From: Halieaceae bacterium
GTDB taxonomy: Bacteria; Pseudomonadota; Gammaproteobacteria; Pseudomonadales; Halieaceae
Length of the DNA: 37,733 nt
Direction: 5' to 3'
NCBI GenBank assembly: GCA_003523185.1
Contig: DPGN01000067.1
Span: 23,085 to 60,817, forward strand
Part shown: positions 1-8,680 of the stretch, in pieces
How positions within the stretch are numbered: position 1 is the first letter of the stretch
Layout of the letters: each line of letters opens with the position of its first letter
Notes under the pieces: generated by a model
What the model saw: only the letters and a program-made list of their open reading frames with translations
What the model was told of the DNA's origin: nothing
Databases searched by the model: none
Position numbers and translations under genes: made by a program

Positions 1-183
1 CCCGAACCGTTTCATTATTACCTGCTTATAAGTTGCTCAAAAACACTGCGGCGAACGCTATCATTTTGTGGCATCGATACGAAAGGGAAATTGAGAGAAA
101 GTGGAGTGCAAGTAACGTCCGCCCCCCACTTTTTAAGTTTTCGCCGTGGTACACTCGGCGCCCGCAAATCGCTTGCGTTTTTA

Positions 184-260
184 GGGCCCATAGCTCAGTT
201 GGTTAGAGCAGTCGACTCATAATCGATTGGTCGTAGGTTCAAGTCCTACTGGGCCCACCA
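184..260 (+). tRNA. tRNA-Ile (CAU anticodon, lysidine-modified Ile2 type)
   Basis: A 77-nt cloverleaf with an encoded CCA end. The acceptor stem GGGCCCA pairs perfectly with TGGGCCC, and the T arm GTAGG/CCTAC encloses TTCAAGT. The anticodon CAT lies at 218-220 in loop CTCATAA. CAU occurs in initiator Met, elongator Met and Ile2 tRNAs. The D arm, the GGTCG variable region and the T arm resemble E. coli ileX rather than metT, so the Ile2 species, which reads AUA after TilS adds lysidine, is the best call. A TACACT box at 150-155 followed by a GC-rich stretch could be the promoter -10, but no convincing -35 is seen. The next gene is convergent. Confidence 0.93.
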
Positions 261-286
261 CTTCACTCCTTTGATGATACTCCCAG

Positions 287-1999
287 CTACTCGGTGATAT
301 CTCCTGCCTGATAAACGACACGTCCATCAACAATGGTCATCACAGTTTTTGCCGCGAGGATGTCGGAGGGATCAGCAGTCATGAAATCCGTATCAAAAAT
401 TGAGAGATCAGCCTGCTTTCCTGCCTCTATCGAACCGCGCTCGGCTTCCTGGAACGAAGCAAAAGCCGGCCAGGTCGTCAGCATTCGTAACGCGTCCAGT
501 CGATCAACGGCATACTCCGGGTGCCAACCAGCACCGGATGAACCATCCAGTCGAGCTCTCGTGATGGCAGCATAGAACTCAATTCTAGGGTCCCCCGCTT
601 CGACTGGCGCATCAGACCCCGCAATAATAGGGATTCCCTGATCGATTAGTGGACGCCAAGGGTAGGCAAAGCTCAGCCGCTCCTTACCCAATCGATCGCC
701 CGCAAAATTGAGATCCCCAATAGCGTGGCTCGGCTGCATTGAAAGAATGACCGACATGTCCTTAATGCGTTGCTGATCAGTGGGCGGAATAATTTGAGCA
801 TGCTCGAGGCGCCATCGAAGCGTCGTATGTTTCCACTCTGACTTGGGAACGGAAGCCTGTGCTTCGAGATACCAGTCCAAGGTTTCTCGAAGCGCTCTGT
901 CACCGATCACATGCGTCATAATCTGTACGCCTTCACGGAGGGCCTGCTTCAGCACTGGCATCAGCGCTTCTTTGGTGGTTCGGTTCATGAATCCGCGATG
1001 ATTCGCATCTGCGTACGGCTCGAGCAGGGCTGCGCCTCTCGAGCCCAACGTGCCATCGATAAACACTTTGATACCTCGCAGATCGATCCAGCCATCATCG
1101 GATTGCTCGGGCCCTCGCTCGAATAGCGGAGCGGCGTCCGCTATAGGAATAGCGACATAAACTCGATGCGTCATCATCCCACGAGCTCGCAGGTCCTGAA
1201 GCAGCCGCAATTGCCGCCATGACATGCCGGCATCGTGAGTTGAAGTCCAACCACGGGCGGCGTTCTCCCTCATACCACGCAAAAGATTGTCAGTAATGTA
1301 GGCATCGGTCTCAGGCGGCAGTATAGCTCTGAAGGGATCCATCGCCTTACCCAAGACATAACCGGTAAGCTCACCTCTACTGTCGCGTTCAAAGCGCCCC
1401 CCTTCGGGATCTGGTGTGTCCCTGCTAACGCCAGCCATGTTAAGCGCCTTGGTATTTACCAAAGCGGAAACACCGTCTGCCCGGGGCATGAACAGCGGCT
1501 TGCTCTCGGTAAACCGATCGACATCCCAGCGGGTTAGAAATCGCCGCTCACCCTGCCACTCGCGCTCGATCCAACCGCGCCCCAAAACCCAGCCACCGGG
1601 CGGTATGTCAGCCGCCCATTGCTCTATCGCAGCAACCGTTTTGTCCAAGCGGTCGATGCCAAAGAGGCTCAGTGTTTTAGTGCGCCTCCCTACACCCTCG
1701 AGATGCTGGTGGCTATCAGTGAATCCGGGGAAAACCGCAGCCCCCTTGAGGTCAATAACGCGTTCAGCATCACACCAGAGCTCTTCAGCCAGCTCATCAC
1801 TGCCGACAAATACGAATCTTCCGTCATTAATGACTACGGCCTGATGTTTAGAATTGCCTGCGTCAGCCGTATAAATGATCCCGCTATGGAGTAAGAGATC
1901 TGCGCGCTGACACCCCGCCTCAACGTTTGCTGCGACGCCGCGTGAGAGAGCTATAAAAACGATTACGCTCAGCAATAAAGAGCTCAAGCGCATCGGCAT
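287..1999 (-). CDS. Exported YtcJ-type amidohydrolase (amidohydrolase family 3)
   Basis: Zinc-dependent amidohydrolase of the YtcJ/LAF3 type, which hydrolyses C-N bonds in substrates that differ between members. Visible hallmarks are the beta-strand-1 HxH metal motif (TDSHQHLEG), the mid-domain THDAGM and KVFIDGTLGSRGA segments, the MTHVIGDRA and RLEHAQII histidine strands, and the late AGSDAPVEAGDP aspartate motif. The length of about 570 residues fits the family. A hydrophobic signal peptide follows the ATG at 1999 (MPMRLSSLLLSVIVFIAL), so the enzyme is probably exported. An upstream in-frame ATG at 2050 would add 17 residues; neither start has a clear Shine-Dalgarno. It converges on the tRNA and stands alone as a transcription unit. 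The substrate is unknown. Confidence 0.88.
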   Translation of the reverse strand: MPMRLSSLLLSVIVFIALSRGVAANVEAGCQRADLLLHSGIIYTADAGNSKHQAVVINDGRFVFVGSDELAEELWCDAERVIDLKGAAVFPGFTDSHQHLEGVGRRTKTLSLFGIDRLDKTVAAIEQWAADIPPGGWVLGRGWIEREWQGERRFLTRWDVDRFTESKPLFMPRADGVSALVNTKALNMAGVSRDTPDPEGGRFERDSRGELTGYVLGKAMDPFRAILPPETDAYITDNLLRGMRENAARGWTSTHDAGMSWRQLRLLQDLRARGMMTHRVYVAIPIADAAPLFERGPEQSDDGWIDLRGIKVFIDGTLGSRGAALLEPYADANHRGFMNRTTKEALMPVLKQALREGVQIMTHVIGDRALRETLDWYLEAQASVPKSEWKHTTLRWRLEHAQIIPPTDQQRIKDMSVILSMQPSHAIGDLNFAGDRLGKERLSFAYPWRPLIDQGIPIIAGSDAPVEAGDPRIEFYAAITRARLDGSSGAGWHPEYAVDRLDALRMLTTWPAFASFQEAERGSIEAGKQADLSIFDTDFMTADPSDILAAKTVMTIVDGRVVYQAGDITE

Positions 2000-2209
2000 C
2001 GAGCGTCGTCGAATAAAAGTGTCTAACCCAAAACAAATATAATTTTTCATATATAGAGTAGGCTATTTACTGCTTAACTTTTCAAGAAAAAGACTGAGAG
2101 ATAAGGTGATGGCTTCACTGACAAATCTACCTCCAATCTTTCTACGAAAAGCCGCAAAGGACCATCATCAAATTGTCAGCTAACCCGCAGAAGTGAGGTC
2201 TCCACGGTA

Positions 2210-2851
2210 ATGAATATGCAGTTTGAAACTTCATATGGGTGCGACGAGGCGCTTCGCAAGTTAGCGACTCAAAATGTAGCGTTCTTCCATCATAGAGAGC
2301 AGCCGATTGGAGCGCTTCGACCCGCCGCTGTCGCTATCGTTATTGCGGCACACCACGGTAGCCCCACCATCCTGCTCACCCGTAGGTCCCGCAAATTACG
2401 CGCCCACAGCGGGCAGTGGGCCTTACCGGGTGGTCGACTGGATGCCGGAGAGTCAGCAGAAGACGCCGCTTTACGAGAGCTGCAGGAGGAGATAAACCTG
2501 TCGCTTCCCTGCAACGCGATCATGGGTCGGTTGGATGACTACATTACACGCTCAGGTTATCGCATTACGCCCGTTGTGCTGTGGTCAGGTGAAGAGTCAG
2601 ATCATTTAAAGCCAAATCCGGATGAAGTAGCGTCGATTCATACTGTCAGTTTCAAAGAGTTAACGAGTCCGTCCGCTCCGCAGTTTGAGGAGATCCCGGA
2701 AAGCGATCGAAAAGTACTGTCGATGAGATTGAGTGTCGACCAGATCTACGCGCCCACGGCGGCATTTCTCTACCAGTTCCGTGAGGTCGTTATCCTGGGC
2801 AAAAACACACGCGTGCTTCATTACGATCAACCTCGCTTTGCCTGGAAGTGA
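2210..2851 (+). CDS. NUDIX hydrolase, CoA-pyrophosphatase type
   Basis: Predicted cytoplasmic nucleoside-diphosphate-linked hydrolase of 213 residues. The NUDIX box runs from G75 to L97, with catalytic R89-E90 and E93-E94. Just before it, LLTRRS...LRAHSGQWALPGG resembles the extra motif of CoA pyrophosphatases (the NudL/YeaB group), which split CoA into 3',5'-ADP and phosphopantetheine. The box is slightly unusual: the near-invariant glycine before the last hydrophobic residue is N96. The start at 2210 has GTGAGG upstream; a second ATG two codons later (2216) is equally possible. It lies 134 bp before the acyl-CoA synthetase on the same strand, so a link to CoA metabolism is plausible. Family is secure; substrate is inferred. 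Confidence 0.88.
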   Translation: MNMQFETSYGCDEALRKLATQNVAFFHHREQPIGALRPAAVAIVIAAHHGSPTILLTRRSRKLRAHSGQWALPGGRLDAGESAEDAALRELQEEINLSLPCNAIMGRLDDYITRSGYRITPVVLWSGEESDHLKPNPDEVASIHTVSFKELTSPSAPQFEEIPESDRKVLSMRLSVDQIYAPTAAFLYQFREVVILGKNTRVLHYDQPRFAWK

Positions 2852-2984
2852 TACCCGTATCGGGATTGATCCCGTAACTCATGCAGTCGTCCCCTGCGAT
2901 TGAGCGATGTCATTGACCTTCGCCTGTCATCTGTCTAGTTTTGGTCTCACACAACAATAAACAGGCACCAGGAGCTCTGAAATA

Positions 2985-4538
2985 ATGATCGCCCTCCCAT
3001 CCCTGATCGAGCGCGCAGCGCGTTTGAATCCAACTGGCACAGCCACCACCTACAAAGGTACTGACGTTACCTGGGCTGATACGGAGCAACGGGTGGCCTC
3101 CTTGGCCAGTGGCCTTCAACATCTTGGGCTCTCGGAAGGTGATCGCGTGGGAATTCTGAGCCTTAACTGCGCCACGTACTACGAAGCTCTATTTGCTGTG
3201 CCGTGGGCCGGCTTTTGTGTCGTTCCCTTGAATACCCGCTGGGCTGTTCCAGAGAACAACTACGCTATTGGCGACTCCGGTACCCGTGCCGTGTTGTTTG
3301 ATGATGCGTTTTCAGCTCAGGTGGAGGAACTGCATTCGGCGCTCACCTGCTTAGAGCACTGCATCTACATTGGTGAGAGTACCTGCCCAGACTGGGCAAT
3401 CGATGCCGAGGTAATCATTAATGATCAATCACCCTGCGCGCCATCGACACGAGGTGGAAATGAAATGGCGGGTATTTTTTACACGGGAGGTACGACCGGA
3501 TTCCCCAAGGGTGTGATGCAGTCTCACTCGGCAATATGGGCCAGCGGGATGGGCTCGCTACCCATGTTCGGTATGACACGGGAGAGCCGATACCTCCACG
3601 TTGCGCCAATGTTTCATATGGCCGACTTTGCCGGCGGCATGGGCGCGACGCTCTCTGCTGCACAAAACGTTGTTCTGCAGGGCTTCGATCCAGTAGCTGT
3701 AATGGCGACGGTGGCGGAACAAAAGATAACGCACGCTCTACTGGTTCCCGCCATGATCAAAATGCTCCTAGATCACGCCGATATTGCTACGGCTGATTTT
3801 TCGAGCATGGAGAAAATAATTTACGGCGCATCGCCGATGCCCGCAGCCACACTTCAACGCTGCATGGAGTTGTGGCCACATATTGGAATGGTGCAGGCCT
3901 ACGGACAAACCGAGCTAGCGCCCGTAGCCACGATGTTATCGCCGGAGGATCACCGTCGCGGCGGCCAGATTCTGAAGTCAGCGGGTCGGCCAACGCCCAT
4001 CAATGATATTCGGGTGCTTGACGATGATGGCAATGACTGTATCACCGGTGTGTCTGGCGAGGTCGTAGTGCGTGGCCCACACACAATGCTGGGCTACTGG
4101 AATAAGCCGGAGGAAACGGCAAAAGCACTTCAGAACGGTTGGGTGTATACGGGTGATGCAGGCATCTTTGACGACGAAGGGTACCTGTACATTGTTGATA
4201 GACTGAAGGACATGGTCGTCACGGGCGGAGAGAACGTTTTCACGACCGAAGTTGAAAACGCCCTCATTAGCCACGCGGCTGTCCAAGATGTCTCGGTTAT
4301 TGGCATACCGCACGATGAATGGGGTGAAGCTGTGCACGCCATTGTTATTTTGCACCCGAACCAGACCGCGAGCGAAGAAGAGCTAGTCACCCACTGCAGA
4401 ACCAGTATTGCGGGCTATAAGATTCCCAAAGGGTTTACCTTTCGAGCAGAACCCATGCCGCTATCGGGCGCCGGTAAAGTGCTCAAAACGGAACTCAGAA
4501 AACCGTTCTGGGAAGGTCGAGATCGGCAGGTCAACTAA
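2985..4538 (+). CDS. Acyl-CoA synthetase (AMP-dependent ligase)
   Basis: Adenylate-forming enzyme of 517 residues that activates a carboxylic acid via an acyl-AMP and transfers it to CoA. The ATP P-loop is at 166-176 (YTGGTTGFPKG), the A5 motif YGQTE at 306-310, the A7 aspartate at D391 (YTGDAG), the hinge region with R406 (DRLKDMVVTGGENV), and the C-terminal catalytic lysine at K498 (GAGKVLK). Length and motif order match medium- or long-chain fatty acid or aryl-CoA ligases. A Shine-Dalgarno AGGAGC lies just before the ATG. The substrate chain cannot be told from motifs alone. It converges on the class V aminotransferase with a 55-bp gap in which I see no clear terminator. Confidence 0.92.
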   Translation: MIALPSLIERAARLNPTGTATTYKGTDVTWADTEQRVASLASGLQHLGLSEGDRVGILSLNCATYYEALFAVPWAGFCVVPLNTRWAVPENNYAIGDSGTRAVLFDDAFSAQVEELHSALTCLEHCIYIGESTCPDWAIDAEVIINDQSPCAPSTRGGNEMAGIFYTGGTTGFPKGVMQSHSAIWASGMGSLPMFGMTRESRYLHVAPMFHMADFAGGMGATLSAAQNVVLQGFDPVAVMATVAEQKITHALLVPAMIKMLLDHADIATADFSSMEKIIYGASPMPAATLQRCMELWPHIGMVQAYGQTELAPVATMLSPEDHRRGGQILKSAGRPTPINDIRVLDDDGNDCITGVSGEVVVRGPHTMLGYWNKPEETAKALQNGWVYTGDAGIFDDEGYLYIVDRLKDMVVTGGENVFTTEVENALISHAAVQDVSVIGIPHDEWGEAVHAIVILHPNQTASEEELVTHCRTSIAGYKIPKGFTFRAEPMPLSGAGKVLKTELRKPFWEGRDRQVN

Positions 4539-4593
4539 GGCAGTCGTGAGTCCGAATCTGTCGAAGCGAGCGAGACCGCTTTATCAAAGATTA

Positions 4594-5709
4594 TTAGCGA
4601 AGCACCGCTTCAAATGCCCTGAGACATCGGTTGATGTTCACATCATTACTGCTGGAGCCCATCAAGCCAATACGCCACTGCTTTCCCGCAAGCTCGCCGA
4701 GGCCTGCACCCACCTCAAGGTCGAACTCGTTTAGGAGACGGCCTCGCACAGTCGCATCATCCATGCCCTCGGGAATAAAGACTGAGTTCAGCTGTGGTAA
4801 CCGCCACTCTTCAGCAACAGCCAATTCAAGTCCTAACTCAGACAATCCTGCCGCTAGCTTTAGGTGATTGACCTTGTGACGCGCCACACTTGCCTCAAGC
4901 CCTTCCTCTTCAAGCATGAGCAGTGCTTCATGGATGGCGTAAACAGCATTAACCGGCGCCGTGTGATGGTAAGAACGCGTCGCGCCCTCGCCCCAGTAGC
5001 CCATGATGAGATTCATATCCAGGAACCAGCTTTGGACCTTTTGAGTTCGTGCACGAATGGCTTCCACAGCTGTATCACTAAAGGTGATGGGCGAGATACC
5101 TGGCAGTCCAGAGAGACACTTTTGAGTCCCGGAGTAGATAACATCCGCTCCCCAATCGTCAGCTTTTAGCTCGATGCCTGCGAGCGACGTCACAGCATCG
5201 ACAATCACCAACATGCCCGCGTCTTTTGCGAGTCGGCACAGTGTTTCAGCATCGCTTCGAACACCCGTGGATGTCTCGGCATGGACAAACGCAACGACTT
5301 TAGCATCAGGGTGCTCTTTAATGGCGGCTTCCAGCTTCTCGGGGTCAACCGGATCGCCCCAACGATCCATGACCATGACAGCAGTCGCCCCGCAACGTTC
5401 GACGTTTTCCTTCATACGTCCGCCAAAGACACCGTTCTGGCAAACAATGACTTTGTCGCCGCACTCGAGCAAATTGACAAACGCAGCCTCCATACCCGCC
5501 GACCCTGGGGCCGATAGCGGTATCGTCAGCTCATTACTCGTTTGGAAGGCGTACTGCAGGAGTCGCTTCACATCATCCATCAGACCGACGAACAAGGGAT
5601 CAAGGTGACCAATGGTAGGGCGCGCAGAAGCGGCAAGGACCCTTGGCGATACGTCCGAGGGACCGGGACCCATGAGTGTGCGAACAGGCGGATGAAAGCT
5701 AGATGACAT
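4594..5709 (-). CDS. Class V aminotransferase, alanine/serine-glyoxylate type
   Basis: PLP-dependent aminotransferase of 371 residues, closest in pattern to alanine- or serine-glyoxylate aminotransferases, which make glycine from glyoxylate. The N-terminal GPGPSDV phosphate region, the ETSTGV segment, D171 that contacts the pyridine nitrogen (IVDAVTSLAG) and the Schiff-base lysine K197 (SGTQKCLSG) are all visible. The start at 5709 is chosen because GGAGG sits 5 nt upstream; an in-frame start at 5751 lacks this. The gene is alone on the minus strand, divergent from the GST gene. Glyoxylate transamination would fit with the gcvT at the far end of the window, but they are 31 kb apart. Amino donor is uncertain. 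Confidence 0.88.
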   Translation of the reverse strand: MSSSFHPPVRTLMGPGPSDVSPRVLAASARPTIGHLDPLFVGLMDDVKRLLQYAFQTSNELTIPLSAPGSAGMEAAFVNLLECGDKVIVCQNGVFGGRMKENVERCGATAVMVMDRWGDPVDPEKLEAAIKEHPDAKVVAFVHAETSTGVRSDAETLCRLAKDAGMLVIVDAVTSLAGIELKADDWGADVIYSGTQKCLSGLPGISPITFSDTAVEAIRARTQKVQSWFLDMNLIMGYWGEGATRSYHHTAPVNAVYAIHEALLMLEEEGLEASVARHKVNHLKLAAGLSELGLELAVAEEWRLPQLNSVFIPEGMDDATVRGRLLNEFDLEVGAGLGELAGKQWRIGLMGSSSNDVNINRCLRAFEAVLR

Positions 5710-5823
5710 GTCGACCTCCAAATTGGGCCACGCATAATGCCCTAAGCCCAATAATGATGCGACTGGTGTACGCCATTATTCATTTTATTTTGATCATTAG
5801 TGTGCGGGTCCTACAATCGAGGC

Positions 5824-6468
5824 ATGACGACCGTGCCAACACTGTACTCATTCCGACGCTGCCCCTACGCGATGCGAGCGCGAATGGCTATTGCTTATGC
5901 CGGTATCGACGTTGGGTTGCGCGAAGTGGTCCTCAAAGATAAGCCCGCATCTATGCTGGAAGCCTCGTCAAAGGGCACTGTACCTGTTCTCATTGACACC
6001 AATGGACGTGTTATCGACGAAAGTCTCGATGTGATGGTGTGGGCCCTTGATCAGCACGATTCGGATCATTGGTTGAGCGGTGAGGGTCTACAAGATCCGC
6101 TCATCGACAGCTGTGATAATACGTTTAAGCATTGGCTTGATCGCTATAAGTACGCGGTGAGGTTCCCTGAACACAGCGAGCAGTGGTACCGCGAGCAAGG
6201 TGAGCTTTTTCTCGATCAGCTTGAGCAACTACTGACTAATCATTGCTACTTAAGGGGCGACTCGCTGTCCGCGGTGGATGTTGCTGTGATGCCCTTTATC
6301 AGACAGTTTGCCGCTGTCGACCCCATCTGGTGGCGGCAAGCTCCCTACTCCATGACCCGCAAGTGGCTCGACGCCTTGTTGACAAGTAACTTGTTCACCA
6401 CCGTTATGGCGAAATATCCAGTGTGGAAAGAGGGTGATCCCGAACAGTCCTTCCCGGCTGACAGATAG
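5824..6468 (+). CDS. Glutathione S-transferase family protein
   Basis: Soluble GST-fold protein of 214 residues. The N-terminal thioredoxin-like domain opens with LYSFRRCPYAMRARMAIAYAGI, which places a cysteine (C13) where cysteine-type GSTs and glutaredoxins have their active residue. The cis-proline region GTVPVLI and the DESLDVMVWAL segment, both glutathione-contact regions, follow, then an all-helical C-terminal domain. The ATG at 5824 is preferred; a GTG at 5800 would add eight residues. The last 16 codons and the 48 bp after the stop recur at 14140-14234 as a decayed copy, so this gene marks the left edge of a duplicated or inserted segment. It is distinct from the two paralogous GST-like genes inside that segment. 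Substrate unknown. Confidence 0.87.
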   Translation: MTTVPTLYSFRRCPYAMRARMAIAYAGIDVGLREVVLKDKPASMLEASSKGTVPVLIDTNGRVIDESLDVMVWALDQHDSDHWLSGEGLQDPLIDSCDNTFKHWLDRYKYAVRFPEHSEQWYREQGELFLDQLEQLLTNHCYLRGDSLSAVDVAVMPFIRQFAAVDPIWWRQAPYSMTRKWLDALLTSNLFTTVMAKYPVWKEGDPEQSFPADR

Positions 6469-6516
6469 CAGATTGCAATATGGCCTAGTTAGCAGGACCG
6501 ACGGATATCCTAAAAC
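6422..6516 (+). repeat. 95-bp direct repeat, left copy (3' end of GST gene)
   Basis: This stretch holds the final codons and stop of the GST gene plus 48 bp of downstream DNA. It matches 14140-14234 in 91 of 95 positions by direct reading, in the same orientation, without gaps. The four differences (6425, 6454, 6457, 6494) are all transitions. Similarity stops abruptly after TCCTAAAAC at 6516. The left copy is the functional one because it closes an intact reading frame. Confidence 0.93.
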
Positions 6517-6686
6517 CTTTTTGCAAATGCCCGTCCAGTTATATTTTCTTGTCAGGAACTGTATAGGAGCAGCGGCTGAAAAGGTTGCTCGCTGAGTTCT
6601 GTCAGGTGAGCTACCGCCCACGCATTGAGACAGACACGCGGTACAAATCTCTTTGACGGAGAGTCTCGAGAACCTAGCGGAGCATA

Positions 6687-7691
6687 TCACCCTGACGTTT
6701 GCCGACGATAGTCTCCAGGAGTCCTGTGAAAGTGTTTCTTAAATGCCTTGCCAAAAGCCGCCTCTGAAGCGTATCCCGCACTTTCCGCGATCCTCAGGAT
6801 GCTCTCTGTGCTGGACATGAGTTTTCCCCGTGCTGTCAGCAGTCGAGTATTAGTTAGATACATTTTAGGAGTGACGCCGACAAGACGCGCAAACTTTCTC
6901 GTGAATTTTGTTCGACTCATCGCGGCCGCATCAGCCAGGGCTCCAATCGTCAATCTTTGATTTTTTTCGGAGTGAATCAAATTAAGTGCCACTCCGAGGT
7001 TTGGGTCAGCCAGGGCTGACAAATAACCGGTGGGTCGTTTCAGGCTCTTCATATACTGTCGCAGGAATCGAATGACAAGCACGGCAGCAACAGAATCGAT
7101 CATTAACGCCTTACCGGGATAGCTAGCGGCAGCTTCTAAGGTCAATAGCTTAGTCGCCGTTGTCAGGGCGAGTCTCTCAGCACTGTTTTCAGGGCTCACC
7201 TGGATAAAGCAGGGCAAGCTCTTCAGAAAGGGATGATCAAGGCTAGCATCATAAGAAAGCGTTCCGCATAAGAGGGTCGTGACAGTTTTGGGGGTAACTG
7301 GGGAGCTTAAAGCAGAATCCCGCTGCTCCTCACCGCTTCGGCAGAGCGGGACCTCTGACTGAAAAGCGGTGACGTATCCATGTTTCAACAGCAAAACATC
7401 TTCATCTTCGGCGACACGTACCACGTTATCTGCGATTAAGCTTTGCCCCTGTGGTGCATCGCTAATCCAGTGCTCGCCACCAGTAGGAAACGCCACACAG
7501 TCCCCAGCTTGAAGCTTAATCAAACCCTCTTGACCACTCGCGCGAAGGTAGCAATGTCCTTCCAGAACGATGTGAAAGATGCCCTCCCGTCGATATAAGA
7601 ACTGCATCTTCCAATTGGAACCCGAGCCACAGCATAGATAAGTCTTTGCTGAGAATTGGATCGTCTTGAGAATGTGGGTCAGAGCGTCCAT
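6687..7691 (-). CDS. AraC-family transcriptional regulator
   Basis: Predicted DNA-binding activator of 334 residues. The N-terminal half looks like a cupin-type ligand-binding domain (REGIFHIVLEGHCYLR, LQAGDCVAFPTGGEHW). The C-terminal 100 residues hold the AraC double helix-turn-helix, including LTIGALADAAAMSRTKFTRKF, then RIAESAGYASEAAFGKAFKK and a closing HRTPGDYR, the classic signature. The start at 7691 is preferred because GGCGGA lies a few bases upstream; the frame stays open to 7838 but that extension is low-complexity and unlike the family. The gene is divergent from the GST-like gene at 7860, the usual layout for a local regulator, so it likely controls the GST-receptor-GST-sulfatase group. 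The ligand is unknown. Confidence 0.92.
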   Translation of the reverse strand: MDALTHILKTIQFSAKTYLCCGSGSNWKMQFLYRREGIFHIVLEGHCYLRASGQEGLIKLQAGDCVAFPTGGEHWISDAPQGQSLIADNVVRVAEDEDVLLLKHGYVTAFQSEVPLCRSGEEQRDSALSSPVTPKTVTTLLCGTLSYDASLDHPFLKSLPCFIQVSPENSAERLALTTATKLLTLEAAASYPGKALMIDSVAAVLVIRFLRQYMKSLKRPTGYLSALADPNLGVALNLIHSEKNQRLTIGALADAAAMSRTKFTRKFARLVGVTPKMYLTNTRLLTARGKLMSSTESILRIAESAGYASEAAFGKAFKKHFHRTPGDYRRQTSG

Positions 7692-7859
7692 TCCGCCGAT
7701 GTTATGACAAACCCGGCCGCAACGCATGGGATCCAGTTCCTGTCGCACAAAAAGACAAAAATTCTGACGAAAGGATCCTATTTTTTTGGATTTGGAGAAG
7801 TGAGACTGATGGCTCTGAACGATAAAAAATAATTCCACCGACTCAGAGAAACGTCTCTC

Positions 7860-8645
7860 GTGACTGACATAAAACTCTACGGTTATTCGACTAGTCCCTA
7901 CGTCCGCAAAGTGGCCTGTTGTCTTTATTACAAACAGCTGTCATTTGAATTCGTACCTGTAAATCCAGTTGAAAACACCCAGATTCGTTTTACCGGCCAG
8001 ACTCAGGTGCCGGTATTGCAGATCGGTGAAGAATGGCGGCTAGATTCCACGCCGCTGGCACTCTGGTTGGATGAGCTATTCCCGGATCGCCCCCTTTTAG
8101 GTCGGACCACTGAGTCGCGCAAAGAAATACTGGCGGTTGACAAGTGGATATCCGAGAGCCTCATCGTAAGTGGCTTTAAATCTGTCTATGAGGCTCCGAT
8201 GAACACCAGGTTGCGCGTTATGGCATGGCGCCTTGCAAATATTGTAAGCAGTCAGACGCCGCTGCCGGAAGAAGTGCGCAACGCATGGCCTCAGCTACTC
8301 CAGAGCGCACCCTTTATAAAGCATATGCTTCGCTGTGCAGACACTACTGAAACCGCCGCCGAAATGCGAGATCGCGTAGGTTTAGAGCTGATCCAGCACT
8401 TAGGAGGAGGGCCATTTTTTGGGGAAAGAGCAGAGCCTTCGCTACTGGATTTCGCCATCTTCCCCCAGCTCGTATTCGCTTACATGGTGGGTCTTGAAGA
8501 TGAGCTGTTCATCGCGCAAGTACCCGAATTCAGGGCTTGGCTGGAGAGAGTGTTCCAGTTCATGCCGAACAACCCTCTGTTGGTACCCGATTTTATGATT
8601 GTCAATCCACTTGAATTAGCAACCGCGAATTCAGCTGTCGCCTAG
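7860..8645 (+). CDS. GST-like protein, paralogue 1
   Basis: GST-fold protein of 261 residues. The N-terminal domain begins IKLYGYSTSPYVRKVACCLYY, with a serine/threonine-proline-tyrosine site in place of the usual Cys-Pro; TQVPVLQI supplies the cis-proline loop and LDSTPLALWLDELFP the serine that binds the glutathione gamma-glutamyl group. The C-terminal part is helical, with a conserved LLDFAIFPQLVFAY segment. It is clearly paralogous to the gene at 11397: both share YGYxTSPYVRK, TQVPVL, WLDELFP, a DFA(I/V)FPQL(V/I)F block and a PNNP tail. The start is GTG at 7860 with a weak ribosome site; no other start is near. It is first in a plus-strand run with the receptor, 35 bp upstream. Reaction unknown. 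Confidence 0.85.
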   Translation: MTDIKLYGYSTSPYVRKVACCLYYKQLSFEFVPVNPVENTQIRFTGQTQVPVLQIGEEWRLDSTPLALWLDELFPDRPLLGRTTESRKEILAVDKWISESLIVSGFKSVYEAPMNTRLRVMAWRLANIVSSQTPLPEEVRNAWPQLLQSAPFIKHMLRCADTTETAAEMRDRVGLELIQHLGGGPFFGERAEPSLLDFAIFPQLVFAYMVGLEDELFIAQVPEFRAWLERVFQFMPNNPLLVPDFMIVNPLELATANSAVA

Positions 8646-8680
8646 CAACGCAGTAAATTCAAATACTGGAGCACCCGCAA

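Noticed and set aside
184..260. tRNA-Ile gene as an integration site for a genomic island
   Set aside because: No integrase, and no second copy of the tRNA 3' end was noticed in the window.
1416..1844. A 142-codon open frame opposite the amidohydrolase
   Set aside because: It runs antisense to conserved amidohydrolase motifs and has low-complexity Ser/Pro-rich sequence typical of shadow frames.
2861..2874. A 14-bp inverted repeat, CGGGAT TG ATCCCG, just after the NUDIX gene
   Set aside because: The loop is two bases and no T tract follows, so it is not a credible terminator; a chance palindrome is simplest.
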